DNA from: Verrucomicrobiota bacterium
Lineage (GTDB): Bacteria > Verrucomicrobiota > Verrucomicrobiia > Limisphaerales > UBA1319
DNA: 38,990 nt
Assembly: GCA_022711435.1 (NCBI GenBank)
Contig: JAKLFB010000048.1
Coordinates: 1 to 38,990, forward strand
Direction: 5' to 3'
Shown here: piece by piece, positions 1 to 9,500 of the stretch
How the letters are laid out: every line of letters begins with the position of its first letter
Position numbering within the stretch: the stretch's first letter is position 1
Made by a program: the position numbers and the translations under genes
The notes under the pieces: model-generated
What the model was told of the DNA's origin: nothing
The model's database searches: none
What the model saw: the letters and a program-made list of their open reading frames with translations, nothing else

Positions 1-126
1 CTGTATGGGGAGTATCGGGATCGGTTTGGGCCGAGGCGGCGGAGCGGGGCGCGGCCGATGCGGGGAGTGGAGGCGCTGGGGGATCTGGCGACGATGAGGG
101 ATCTGCGGGTGGATGCCGTGGGGTGA
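1..126 (+). CDS. C-terminal end of an unidentified protein (partial, 5' end outside window)
   Basis: The frame beginning at base 1 is open for 41 codons and ends at a TGA (124-126). The readable end starts LYGEYRDRFGPRRRSGARPM and finishes LATMRDLRVDAVG. Codons end mostly in G or C and favour CGG, as in the neighbouring plus-strand genes. No family is recognised from so short an arginine-rich tail. The 215 bases between this stop and the end of the next gene show no convincing gene. Confidence 0.4.
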   Translation: MYGEYRDRFGPRRRSGARPMRGVEALGDLATMRDLRVDAVG

Positions 127-341
127 GATCGGCTCGTGCGACTCTGGTGCCCTGAGGGCGAGCAGGCTTGCGCCGTCGGGGAGTCTGATGCGCATTCCAT
201 CGAGCCGGGGCTGTGTGAGGCGCCGAGGAGTGGAGGCGTGCAGGGAGTTCAGGCGGAGCTGGAAGCTACCCGATCCTGATCCTGCGATGGAGGGCTTGCC
301 AAGCCAGGATGAAGATGCGGGGGGGGCGCGCCGGACTGGGT

Positions 342-1076
342 TCACTTGCGGGCCAACACCATGATCTCCATCTCATCCAGGTCGACAGGCCGCCGACCCC
401 AGTTGCCCGCCGTGCCTCCCCAGATATTCAAGACGGTCAGCCCAGCTGTTTGAAACAACAGAGCCAGTTCGGTGGGAACGAATCCGCGTTCCCGCAGCGG
501 GCAGCCGCCGAGGGGCATGTCGGGCGTGCAATCGGAAATCTCGGTTAGATTGAGCGGATCGAACAGGCCCCGCTCGACGTCGTCGCCGCAGCGCCGGCGG
601 GCCATGGCCAATCCGTTGAGGACGGTGAACAGGCACTTCGCCGACGGCCGCAGGGCGGCAGCCACTCGGCGCAAGATGGCCAGCGGCTGGCCAAGGGCGT
701 CGTCGCCGGCTCCCAGCAGTCCGAACGCCCCTTCGCACAGGCAGATGACCGCATCGAAACTGTCCCCAGCCACAAATGTCGCCGCGTTGTCGTGCCGCCA
801 CACGACCTGCACGCCGGCGGCGTGCGCCTTCGCCTTGGCCTGATCGAGCATTGCCTCGGAAAGATCGATTCCCGTGACGCGATATCCGCGCCGGGCCAGC
901 TCGATCGAGTGCCGCCCCGTGCCGCAGCCGACATCGAGCACGGCGGTGCCCGGGCTCAAGCCCAGGACATCGATCAGGAATTCGATCTCTGCGGCCGTGT
1001 TCTTCGTGAACACATTCTGGTCGTAACGGGGCGCGTGCGCGTCAAAGAACTCCTGCCATACAGTCTTGGGTTTCAT
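342..1076 (-). CDS. class I SAM-dependent methyltransferase
   Basis: A 244-residue protein, the usual length of a small cytoplasmic class I methyltransferase. Motif I is VLDVGCGTGRHSIELA near residues 45-60. It is followed by the acidic ribose-binding region GIDLSEAMLDQAK, and a post-motif region FDAVICLCEGAFGLLG fits motif IV. The N-terminus (MKPKTVWQEFFDAHAPRYDQ) is typical of Methyltransf_11/25 proteins, so the first ATG is probably right. No SD-like site is obvious. It is divergent from the oxidoreductase and appears monocistronic. The substrate cannot be read from the sequence. Confidence 0.85.
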   Translation of the reverse strand: MKPKTVWQEFFDAHAPRYDQNVFTKNTAAEIEFLIDVLGLSPGTAVLDVGCGTGRHSIELARRGYRVTGIDLSEAMLDQAKAKAHAAGVQVVWRHDNAATFVAGDSFDAVICLCEGAFGLLGAGDDALGQPLAILRRVAAALRPSAKCLFTVLNGLAMARRRCGDDVERGLFDPLNLTEISDCTPDMPLGGCPLRERGFVPTELALLFQTAGLTVLNIWGGTAGNWGRRPVDLDEMEIMVLARK

Positions 1077-1468
1077 GCGGCCACCCGGAATCCTTGTGAG
1101 AACTTAGTTGGTCGCGGATCAGAAGGCAATGAAAGACGGCGGGGGTCGCGGGGCTGGCATGGTTGCAGGAGCCTGGTGCCACTGGCCAGCGGACAGGCGG
1201 GGTGGATCCTGTTGATCCGGTCCTGGTCGAGGGGCGGCCACGGAGGGGCAGCCCGGCCTGGCCGGGCAGGTGCGGATTCCGGCCGATGGGCGGCAGCCAC
1301 CGCGCGCTTCGGCAGACGAACGATTTCGAGATTGAACTGGGGGCGCCGATCGGTCAACCTCGCCGCATCACGGGTCCGAACACGATGGAATTCCGTGAGG
1401 CGATATCTGGAAATGCCGGAAGCCCCGTAAAGTTCGAGGCCACCGACCATCATTGGATGAAGATCGAT
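1077..1468. other. divergent intergenic region
   Basis: These 392 bases separate the divergent methyltransferase and oxidoreductase genes and must hold both promoters. The plus-strand frame is open through most of it, but the translation upstream of the Tat signal resembles no domain, so it is not called coding. A near-palindrome GCCCGGCC-T-GGCCGGGC lies at 1251-1267 and could be an operator or simply G+C-rich hairpin DNA. No confident -35/-10 pair was seen. Confidence 0.4.
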
Positions 1469-1480
1469 ATGAAAGAGATC

Positions 1481-2863
1481 ATGGACACCAGGACGACGAG
1501 GCGGGAATTTCTGAAGACGGCGGGGACGGCGGCGGCGGCAACGGCGCTGGCGGCGCAGACGGTCCCGTTTGTGCATGGGGCGGCCGACGACACGATTCAG
1601 CTGGCGCTGATTGGCTGTGGGGGGCGCGGCACGGGGGCTGTGGGCGACGCGCTGGCGACGAGCAAGCTGGGTCCGATCAAGCTGGTCGCGATGGCGGATG
1701 TGTTTGAAAACCGCCTGCGGGGCAGCTACGCGCAGTTGAGCAAATCCCCTCAAGCGCAGGTGGACGTGCCGGCTGACCGCCGGTTCGTCGGGTTCGACGC
1801 CTATCAGAAGGCCATGGATTGCCTGAAGGCGGGGGACATCGCGATTTTCGCCACGCCGCCCGGATTCCGGTGGGTGCATCTGGAGTATGCGATTCGGAAG
1901 GGGCTGAACGTGTTCATGGAAAAGCCGGTCACAGTGGACGGGCCGACCACGCGCCGGATGATCCAGCTGGCGGAGGAGGGCGCGAAGAAGAACCTCAAGA
2001 TGGGCGTGGGCCTGATGTCGCGCCACAGCCGGGCGCTGCAGGAGCTGGCCCAACGGATTCACGATGGGGAGATTGGGGATCTGATTTTGGAGCGGGGCTA
2101 CCGGGTGCATGGGCCGGTGGGGAGCTTTGCATCGCCGCCGCGGCCGGCGGGGATCAGCGAGGTGATGTACCAGATCCAGCGGTTCCACAGCTTCCTCTGG
2201 GCCAGCGGGGGCAACTACAGCGACTTCTACATTCACATCATCGATCATCTCTGCTGGATGAAGAACGCATGGCCGGTGAAGGCCATGGCCCTTGGCGGCC
2301 GCCATTACCGGACCAGCCCGGAAGGCGTCACCTATGTGGATCAGAACTTCGACGTGTATGCAGTCGAATACACATTTGCCGACGGGAGCTCGTTCATGTT
2401 CGACGGCCGGTGCATGACCGGGTGCAGCGAGATTTACGCCAGCTACGCCCATGGCAGCAAAGGCATGGCGATCGTGTCGAACAGCGGCGATTGCGGGCTG
2501 CCTTCCCGGATCTACCGGGGCCAGAAACCCGAACGCTCGGCCATGGTCTGGGAGTCCAAGGTCAACGCCGACGAGCAGAATCCGTATCGGAACGAATGGA
2601 TGGACCTGGTGAAGGCCATCCGGAACGACCAGCCGTATAACGAAGTCCGGCGCGGCGCTGAGGCCAGCCTGGTGACGTCCATGGGCCGCATGGCCGCTCA
2701 TACGGGCCAGGTCATCACGTTCGATCAGATCCTCAACAGCACGCACGAGTTTGCGCCGGGCGTTGCCAAGCTGACGCCGGAGGGTCCTGCGCCGCTCCAG
2801 CTCGATGCCAAAGGCCGCTATCCGGCGCCTCAGCCCGGCATTGTCACCGAGCGCGAATACTGA
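1481..2863 (+). CDS. Tat-exported Gfo/Idh/MocA family oxidoreductase
   Basis: About 460 residues from the ATG at 1481; in-frame ATGs at 1457 and 1469 are alternatives. The start at 1481 puts the twin-arginine signal (TRREFLKTAGTAAAATALAA) right at the N-terminus, as expected for this exported subfamily. A Rossmann fold follows with LIGCGGRGTGAVGD, then the family hallmark EKPV in VFMEKPVTVDGP, and the C-terminal motif HIIDHLCWM, whose His/Asp residues lie in the active site of relatives. Such enzymes oxidise or epimerise sugars or inositols with bound NAD(P), and Verrucomicrobiota and Planctomycetota carry many exported copies. The substrate is unknown. A terminator lies 24 nt after the stop. 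Confidence 0.88.
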   Translation: MDTRTTRREFLKTAGTAAAATALAAQTVPFVHGAADDTIQLALIGCGGRGTGAVGDALATSKLGPIKLVAMADVFENRLRGSYAQLSKSPQAQVDVPADRRFVGFDAYQKAMDCLKAGDIAIFATPPGFRWVHLEYAIRKGLNVFMEKPVTVDGPTTRRMIQLAEEGAKKNLKMGVGLMSRHSRALQELAQRIHDGEIGDLILERGYRVHGPVGSFASPPRPAGISEVMYQIQRFHSFLWASGGNYSDFYIHIIDHLCWMKNAWPVKAMALGGRHYRTSPEGVTYVDQNFDVYAVEYTFADGSSFMFDGRCMTGCSEIYASYAHGSKGMAIVSNSGDCGLPSRIYRGQKPERSAMVWESKVNADEQNPYRNEWMDLVKAIRNDQPYNEVRRGAEASLVTSMGRMAAHTGQVITFDQILNSTHEFAPGVAKLTPEGPAPLQLDAKGRYPAPQPGIVTEREY

Positions 2864-2887
2864 GCGCAGCTGGCCTGCGAATCTCGA

Positions 2888-2911
2888 GCGGCAGGGGATT
2901 GCCGCGTTTTT
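2888..2911 (+). terminator. rho-independent terminator after the oxidoreductase
   Basis: The stem GCGGCA (2888-2893) pairs with TGCCGC (2900-2905) around a GGGGAT loop and is followed by G and five T (2907-2911). It sits 24 nt after the oxidoreductase stop and before the MBOAT gene, so it probably separates the two units. The T run is short, so termination may be partial. Confidence 0.6.
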
Positions 2912-3034
2912 AGATGCCTCGCGCGGGCGGGAGCGCGGGGAGGGTGGCGTGCGCATTGCGGAGCGCGCGCTGCCTCGATCGCTTTCCGCTCGCCAGCGGT
3001 CTGCGAGCCGCGGCCCGGCCGGCACGCCGGAGCC

Positions 3035-4447
3035 ATGCTATTCAATTCCGACGTATTCTTGGTATTCCTGGCGGGGTTCCTGCTGTTGTACTACGCGGTC
3101 CGGGGCCGGCTGGCTTGGCGGAACGGGCTGATCGTGGCGGCCAGCTACACGTTTTACGGGTGGTGGGACTGGCGGCTGATGAGCCTGCTGGCGGGATCGA
3201 GCCTGCTCGATTTTGGCGTGGGGCGGGCCTTGATGCGGTCCGAGTCGCCCGGGCGGCGCCGATGCTGGCTCGGCCTGAGCCTGGCGGGCAATCTGTCGCT
3301 GCTAGGGTTCTTCAAATATTTCGGTTTTTTCTACGACTCGCTGGCGCTGGTGCTGGCCCAGATCGGATTCGAGCCGCAAGCGCGGACGTGGCAGATCATA
3401 CTGCCGGTGGGCATATCCTTTTACACGTTTCAGACGCTGAGCTACACGATCGACATCTATCGCCGGCAAATGGGGGCGGCGGGATCGCTGCTCGATTACC
3501 TGGCGTATGTCGCGTTCTTTCCGCAGCTGGTTGCGGGTCCGATCGAGCGCGCGCAGCATTTGCTCCCGCAATTCGGCGAGACGCGGCACATCACGCGGGC
3601 GGGGGTGGCGGAGGGGATCCGGCTGATCCTGGGGGGGATGTTTCTGAAAGTGGTGGTGGCCGACAACCTGGCTCCTCTGGCCGACCTTGCCTTTGGGGTG
3701 GCCGACCCGGGAGCGCCGGTGATCGTTCTGGGGACTCTGGCGTTTGGGCTGCAGATCTACGCCGATTTCGCGGGCTACTCGGACATCGCGCGCGGGCTGG
3801 CCCGGCTGCTGGGGTTCGAGCTGCGCGTGAATTTTCGCTGGCCGTACCTGGCCGGCAATGTTCGCGAGTTCTGGCATCGCTGGCACATCAGCCTGTCGAC
3901 ATGGCTGCGTGACTACCTCTACATCAGCCTGGGTGGCAGCCGCTGCGGGCCGGGTCGGACGCGGGTGAACCTGTTTCTGACCATGCTGCTGGGGGGCTTA
4001 TGGCACGGGGCGGCGTGGCATTTTGTGTTGTGGGGCGCGTGGCATGGGGCGGGCCTGCTTATCCATCGAGCCTGGCGGGGGAACCGGCCTGGCAGCGAAT
4101 CCCGCCTGGCGCGCAAGGCTGCCTGGGCGGGCACGATGCTGTTCGTTTTCTACGGCTGGCTGCTGTTCCGGGCGGGATCGATCGGGCATGCAGTCTCGCT
4201 CACGCTGGGATTGGCGGATTGGTCATGGCCGGCGTGGGGCGGCAGCCTGGGGCTGAACCTGCTGGTCTTCGGTGCGCCGGTGATCCTCGGGCACTGGGTG
4301 GCGGGGCGGGAGGCGTCCGGGGCCGCGAGCGACGATGCCGGCCCTGGGCTGGGCGCATGGCGTTGGGTTCTTCAAGGGATTCAGCTGGCCGCGATCGGCC
4401 TTTTCTGGGGCAAGCAAGGAACGCCTTTCATCTATTTCCAGTTCTAG
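3035..4447 (+). CDS. MBOAT family membrane O-acyltransferase (AlgI-like)
   Basis: A 470-residue polytopic membrane protein of the length usual for AlgI/DltB-type acyltransferases. It starts MLFNSDVFLVFLAGFLLLYY, the common N-terminus of this group, and has many hydrophobic segments. The MBOAT core is visible: REFWHRWHISLSTWLRDYLY with histidines 281 and 284, then GGLWHGAAWHF, where His324 is the expected catalytic residue. Family members move acyl groups, usually acetyl, across the membrane to a partner that modifies exported polysaccharide. The next gene starts 4 nt after the stop and encodes an SGNH-like protein, the usual partner type. GGAG lies only 2 nt before the ATG, an unusually short spacing. 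Confidence 0.9.
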   Translation: MLFNSDVFLVFLAGFLLLYYAVRGRLAWRNGLIVAASYTFYGWWDWRLMSLLAGSSLLDFGVGRALMRSESPGRRRCWLGLSLAGNLSLLGFFKYFGFFYDSLALVLAQIGFEPQARTWQIILPVGISFYTFQTLSYTIDIYRRQMGAAGSLLDYLAYVAFFPQLVAGPIERAQHLLPQFGETRHITRAGVAEGIRLILGGMFLKVVVADNLAPLADLAFGVADPGAPVIVLGTLAFGLQIYADFAGYSDIARGLARLLGFELRVNFRWPYLAGNVREFWHRWHISLSTWLRDYLYISLGGSRCGPGRTRVNLFLTMLLGGLWHGAAWHFVLWGAWHGAGLLIHRAWRGNRPGSESRLARKAAWAGTMLFVFYGWLLFRAGSIGHAVSLTLGLADWSWPAWGGSLGLNLLVFGAPVILGHWVAGREASGAASDDAGPGLGAWRWVLQGIQLAAIGLFWGKQGTPFIYFQF

Positions 4448-4451
4448 CCAG

Positions 4452-5426
4452 ATGCGCAGCCACGACTACCAGATCCGATGGGCCGATGCGGTTCGCGCGG
4501 CGGCCCCGCCTCTGGCCGCAGTGGCCCTCGTGGCGGCCATCCTGCATCTGGGGGTTTGGATCGGCGTCTGGCCGCGGCCGATCCCCGCCCTCGATGTGGA
4601 CCGGACCGTTCTGCTGCATCAGGCGGCCGCCAGCGAGGTCCGGTCCGAGGCGGAGCTGATCTTTGTGGGGGATTCGTCATGCCTGATGGACGTCGATCCG
4701 CGCGTGGTGGCGCGCGCGACGGGCCGGCCGGCGCTGAATCTGGGGACGCTCAGCCACCTCGATCTCGAAGGCCAGCAGCGGCTGCTGGGGCGTTTCTTTC
4801 AGGCGAACCCTGTCCGCGGCCAGACCGTGGTGCTGCTGATGAACCCGGCCAGCCTGCGGCTTTGGCCGGAAGCGGCATGGCCCAGCTCGATCCTGGATGA
4901 CTTTTATGCTCGCCGCGATCCCATCGGGCATTCGAGCGGGATCGACCGGTGGCTGGGCTTTGAAATCGTCCGGGCCCGGCTACTGGGCCCGGCCTGGCCG
5001 ACGCCGCTGCCGGGGGCCTTTGGCCAGCGCTATGGCTTCACGCGGGATCTGTGGCGCGCAATGTCAGCGCAGGGCGGGCATCTGATCGATCCGCGCCGCC
5101 TCGAGCCGGGATCCATCCGAGGCAGCACCGAATACTCGATCGCCGCGGTTTGGGAGAAGGGGGGCCGGCTGTTTCGATCCCGACTGCCGCGGGGTATCCG
5201 GCTGGCGGCCGGCTTCACGCCGGTGCCTGTCTCGCTGACCGACGGCGATCTCGACCGGCGAGGAAGGGATCTGCTCCGCCAATGGGCCGAGTGGCTGGAG
5301 GCGGACCAGGTTTTGACGGGCCTGCCGGCGGCGTGGGGGGACGATCGGTTTGCGACCCCGACCCACCTGGATGAGGAGGGCGCGCGGGAGTTCTCGATGC
5401 AGCTCGGGATCGAGCTGGGGAGATAG
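4452..5426 (+). CDS. SGNH-hydrolase-like protein, probable acetyltransferase partner of the MBOAT protein
   Basis: About 324 residues from the ATG at 4452. The frame is open further upstream, but that part overlaps the MBOAT gene. One N-terminal membrane segment (AAAPPLAAVALVAAILHLGV) anchors it, leaving the rest outside the cytoplasmic membrane. The GDSS motif (Ser75 the likely nucleophile) and a C-terminal THLDEEGA with His305 fit an SGNH fold such as AlgJ/AlgX or DltD-like proteins. Position -3 from His305 is Thr302, where many relatives have Asp (DxxH); the acid may instead be Asp297/298. With the MBOAT gene 4 nt upstream, the likely role is O-acetylation of an exported glycan. Family assignment is from motifs only. 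Confidence 0.7.
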   Translation: MRSHDYQIRWADAVRAAAPPLAAVALVAAILHLGVWIGVWPRPIPALDVDRTVLLHQAAASEVRSEAELIFVGDSSCLMDVDPRVVARATGRPALNLGTLSHLDLEGQQRLLGRFFQANPVRGQTVVLLMNPASLRLWPEAAWPSSILDDFYARRDPIGHSSGIDRWLGFEIVRARLLGPAWPTPLPGAFGQRYGFTRDLWRAMSAQGGHLIDPRRLEPGSIRGSTEYSIAAVWEKGGRLFRSRLPRGIRLAAGFTPVPVSLTDGDLDRRGRDLLRQWAEWLEADQVLTGLPAAWGDDRFATPTHLDEEGAREFSMQLGIELGR

Positions 5427-5439
5427 TTCGACAAAGAGC

Positions 5440-5474
5440 TTGACATGTACAAGAGTTATGGCGCAATTGTGCGC
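5440..5474 (+). promoter_or_regulatory. possible -35 and operator upstream of the SphA-like gene
   Basis: A consensus TTGACA lies at 5440-5445. A 5-bp inverted repeat, GCGCA-ATTG-TGCGC, occupies 5461-5474, where the -10 would be expected. No good TATAAT match occurs 16-18 nt downstream. This may be a regulated promoter or chance; the position just before a gene with a good SD site is the main support. Confidence 0.3.
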
Positions 5475-5492
5475 ACAACCTGGAGCCATAAT

Positions 5493-6476
5493 ATGCACAA
5501 GCGATGCTTATTTTTCGCGGCGCGCCTGGGATTACTGGCGGCGCTCCTGCTGCCAGCCGCGGCGCCTTCGAGTCGCGGGTATGACCTGCCGACGGTCAAC
5601 CTGGGATTCACGAGCTTTCTGGACGGGGGTCCGCCGGCTGGCCCGGGCCTCTATTTTGCCCAATACTTCCAGTTCTACACGTCGGACTCCTTTCGCGATC
5701 ACCGGGGGGATGAGATGCCGCTGCCGGACCCCCGGCTGAACCTGCTGGCGAGCCTGTCGCAGTTCATTTACCAGTCCGACCAGAAGGTCCTCTTTGGAGG
5801 CAAGTGGGGATTGAACGTCATGGTGCCGGTCGTGGGGTTTGACCTGACGGGCGCGGGCGGGATGGCGGAGAAGCCGTCCGGGCTGGGAGACATCTGGATC
5901 GGCCCGTATCTGCAGTGGGATCCGATCATGGGCGAGAAGGGCCCCATCTTCATGCATCGGATCGAGTTCACCTGCGTGGCGCCGCTGGGGCAGTATTCAT
6001 CCAACTACGAGCTGAACCCGGGCAGCGGTTTCTTCTCGTTCAACCCGTATTGGTCGGGGACGTGGTTCATTGCGCCGCGATGGACGACGTCGGTGCGGGC
6101 GCATTATCTCTGGAACGACTCGAACGACGAGCCGAACCGCGACTTCATCGGGGCGCCATTTTTCGCGACCGAGACGCAGGCGGGGCAGGCGATCCATCTG
6201 AATTTCGCGCTTGATTACGAGCTGATCCCGAAGCGGCTGCGTCTGGGGTTTAACGGCTACTACCTCAAACAGATAACGGACACCGAGGTGAACGGGAAGG
6301 ATTTCAAGGACTGGACGGGCACGGATCGCCAGGAGGAAGTGCTGGGGCTGGGGCCCGGCGCGGTCTTGCATTTCAACCAGAACAACCATCTCTTCTTCAA
6401 CGCCTATTTCGAGACGGCCGTCGAGAACCGCACGCAAGGGCAGCGGTTCAACCTGCGATTCGTCCATCATTTCTAG
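5493..6476 (+). CDS. outer-membrane SphA / phenol-MetA-degradation family protein
   Basis: About 327 residues from the ATG at 5493. This start is preferred over the in-frame ATG at 5445 because GGAG sits 7 nt upstream and it gives a clean signal peptide (MHKRCLFFAARLGLLAALLL followed by PAAA). The mature part is rich in aromatic alternating strands and ends FNLRFVHHF, an aromatic terminus expected of an outer-membrane beta barrel. Motifs such as GLGDIWIGPYLQWDP and YELIPKRLRLGFNGYYLKQI match the MetA-pathway/SphA family, thought to import hydrophobic or aromatic substrates. It probably has its own promoter. The cargo is unknown. Confidence 0.75.
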   Translation: MHKRCLFFAARLGLLAALLLPAAAPSSRGYDLPTVNLGFTSFLDGGPPAGPGLYFAQYFQFYTSDSFRDHRGDEMPLPDPRLNLLASLSQFIYQSDQKVLFGGKWGLNVMVPVVGFDLTGAGGMAEKPSGLGDIWIGPYLQWDPIMGEKGPIFMHRIEFTCVAPLGQYSSNYELNPGSGFFSFNPYWSGTWFIAPRWTTSVRAHYLWNDSNDEPNRDFIGAPFFATETQAGQAIHLNFALDYELIPKRLRLGFNGYYLKQITDTEVNGKDFKDWTGTDRQEEVLGLGPGAVLHFNQNNHLFFNAYFETAVENRTQGQRFNLRFVHHF

Positions 6477-6478
6477 CC

Positions 6479-6502
6479 GGGCGCGCGGGCTGCCGCGCGC
6501 TC
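6479..6502. terminator. strong hairpin between convergent genes
   Basis: GGGCGCGCGG pairs with CCGCGCGCTC around a GCTG loop, a 10-bp stem with one G-T pair, 3 nt after the SphA-like stop and 27 nt before the end of the convergent giant gene. There is no T run on either side, so it may be a transcript-stabilising hairpin or a non-canonical terminator. Confidence 0.35.
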
Positions 6503-6528
6503 GGGCGGCGGGAGGGGCTGGCGCATTG

Positions 6529-9500
6529 TCACGCGGCTCGGGCAACGCGCCGGCCGGCGGCGGCCAGGATGGCGCAGATGACGAAGAGCCCGGCCAGCAA
6601 GGCGAGGCGCCCGAACCAGAGCCGCGGTGTTCGAACGCGCGCATCCAGTTGAATCTGCAGGTCGGCCCAGGGATCGACCTGGAGGGATCCGGCGAACTGG
6701 AGGGGCTGACCGAGGGCGGGCAGGGAGACATGGATGGCCGAAGGCCGAGCAACGGCGGCCTCCTGCTGGCGGATGAGCCGTTCGGCCAGCCGGAGGAGGT
6801 TGGCGTTGTCCTCGGGCGTATTGCGTCCGAGGATCTGCTCGACCTGGTCCTGCTTGTAGGCTTCGAGGCCGGGGGCTGCGGGGAGGGCAGCGGCGGGACC
6901 GCGCTCGCCCATGGCTGCTGCTCCGGCCTGGCGATCGTTCAGCCCCAACAAGGCCTGCTGCATCTTCAGGTTGTGCCACTGGACGCGGGCGTCCTCGTTG
7001 AAAGCCGCATCGTGTTGCGAGAGCCGCCAGGCGGCCTGGTAGGCGCGGCGGGCCTGGACCGGAACGCCCTGCTGGACGTAGCTGTTGCCCAGTTCGAGCA
7101 GCGTCTCCGCGGCGCGGGTTTTCTCGCGCTGGCGGACGGATTCAGACTCGAGGTATCGCTCGAGATCCAACCGGACAGGGGCGGCGGCGCTGCCGTCGAG
7201 CTGCCGTTCGAGCGTGCTCTGCCATTCCTCGATCTCCCAATCGCGCGGCACATAGACGCGCCAGCGGATTCGCTCGAGGGGCAGGTCAAATTTCGGTCCG
7301 GGCAGCCGATGCGTGAAGCCCCGGCTGGCATCGGGCGGGAGCGGGCAGGTATAGAAGAACTCGACCGTCGTGGGGCATGCGGAATCGGAGTTGCGCTCGA
7401 GCTTGAGCAAGATCTCCTCGCCCTCCTGCCATGGCCAGGCGCTTTCCTGGTTCACGAAAGCGTACCAGAAGCGGCCATGGGCGGGGAGCTTGACACGCAG
7501 GAGCCGTTTGTCGCCGGGCTGCAAGGTCAGGCGCACCTCGGTCAGCATGGTGTGGCTGGCGGAGACGACGGAGGCCAGCTCGGCCCCCTCGACGCGCGCG
7601 GGCAGCAAGGGGGCGACCTCGTGGCGCGTGATCTGGATGGGCAGGCGGAAGGCGGGATCGAGCACCCGGAAGGTCTCTTTGGCCTCGGCCGCCGCCAGCC
7701 CGCCCCGCAGGCTCGGCGGGATCGCCTGCCACTCGGACCGCTGCAGGGTGGCCGGCAGCGAGGGGATCTGCACCTGGAGGCGGCCGGCCGATCGGACCGT
7801 GACGTAGCCGCGCTGGACATTGGCGGCGCGGGCGACCAGGCCCGGCACCGTGGCGTTGGTGGCGCCGGCTGCGGCCGGCAGCTGGAATGTCACCCGCAGC
7901 GGATAGGCGCCGATGACCCGCCGCTGGAGCTTGAGCTCCCATTCCGCCATGGCCGGATCGGAGCTTTCGAGGCGCCGTGTGTCGGCCACATGCTCGCTGT
8001 AGAACCGCACGTTTTCGGCCTGGGCAGGGAGGGCGAGCGTCAGCGCCTTAAGCCCGGCATTTTCGATCTGGTAATCGAGCTGGGCCTGGATCACCAGGCC
8101 GCTTTCCTGCACGGCGACGTCTTCGAGGAGTGCGGCTTCGATCCACGGCTCGACGGTTTCGACCTCGAAATGGAGCCGCCACCGCGCGTGCAGGAGGCGA
8201 AACGCCAGGACGCCCTTCTGCGGGACGCCGGCCTTTTGCGGATCGAGCTGGGTGACGCCGTCGCGGGCGTCCACGTGGAGGCGCAAGCCGAGCTCGGGGA
8301 CGATGACGAGCTGGCCGCTCTGTTTATTGGCTTCGCGCACGGCGAACCGGGGGGCTTCCCAGGAGGCGCCGCGGGCGATGCCGGGTCCGGACAGCGTAAT
8401 GGCCATGGCCTGGTCGCCCTCGGTCTTGCCCTTGAGATGCAGGGTGACGATCCGCTCGCCGCCTGCGGCCAGCTCCGTCCAATGGCTCAGGGCCGGGCCG
8501 GAGAGCGATTCGACCTCGAAATCGGCCGGCAACGGGAAGCTGAACTTGAAGATCCCGGCCCGTGTGATCGCCGCATTCATCTGGATCGCCAGAAGCGTCC
8601 GATCCTCGCCCAGAGAGAGCGTCTCCTGAGTTGCCACTCGGACGTCGGGCTGGACGGCGGCCGCTGCGATGGCGATCCGGGCGGCGGCGTCCGTATAGCG
8701 AAACGCGCGCCGGAGCGTGAGCCCGGCCGTGTTGGTTGCGGCGGACTTGACGAGGCCGTCGGGAAAATCCTCGAGGTTGATCGCGGACAGATTGGTTTCG
8801 CGGGTGCGATCGAGCTGGACCTCGGGTCCGGTGGCCAGGCCGACCATGCCCACCTGTCCAGCGGCTTTCGATGCGACGATCACGCCGACGTTCTGCTCGT
8901 AGGGCAGGGGCGTGGCGATCTGCTGGGATAGCAGCCGCAGGGCGAACGGCCGCGACTGCGGCGACTGGAACTCGACCTGCAGGGCGCGGGTGTCCGGATC
9001 GAACCGCCATCCGGCCAATCCATCGGCCTGGACATCGGCGATGGTCAACCCGGTGGGGGCCTGAAAGGCCACCTCGCTGAGCTGGCCTTGCGCCAGGCGG
9101 ATCTGGACATCGTGCCATCCCTCGATGGCGCCGGCGGTTGGGATGTAGAGCTGATGCAGCTCCGCGTAGAACACAGGCTTCTCGCTCTGGGTGTCGCGGC
9201 CGCGCGGCCGCCAACCGATCCATGCCCCGCCGGCCGGCTCGAGCACCAGCTCGGCCCGCGCCACCTCGGCGCCCTCCCGCTGAACCCGGCCGGTCCGGAC
9301 CGCCACCAGCCGCGGCGAGAACACTTCGACTTCGGCGCGATCCAGCTCGAGCGCCAGCCGGTTCACCAGGCCGCCGGCTGTCGGCAGCACGAAATGATTC
9401 GTGCCGGGCTCGGCTGTGACATCGACCTGGTATGTGAACTCGACCTGAAACCGACCGGGCTGGCGAAACGCCACCCGATGGGCGGCCTGGCCATCGGGCC

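Noticed and set aside
1163..1480. N-terminal extension of the oxidoreductase frame
   Set aside because: It would bury the Tat signal more than 100 residues inside the protein, and the extension resembles no domain.
1073..3025. Minus-strand open frame of 650 codons over the oxidoreductase
   Set aside because: It is antisense to a clear Gfo/Idh gene with a Tat signal and EKP motif, and the translation is Arg/His/Pro-rich and domain-less.
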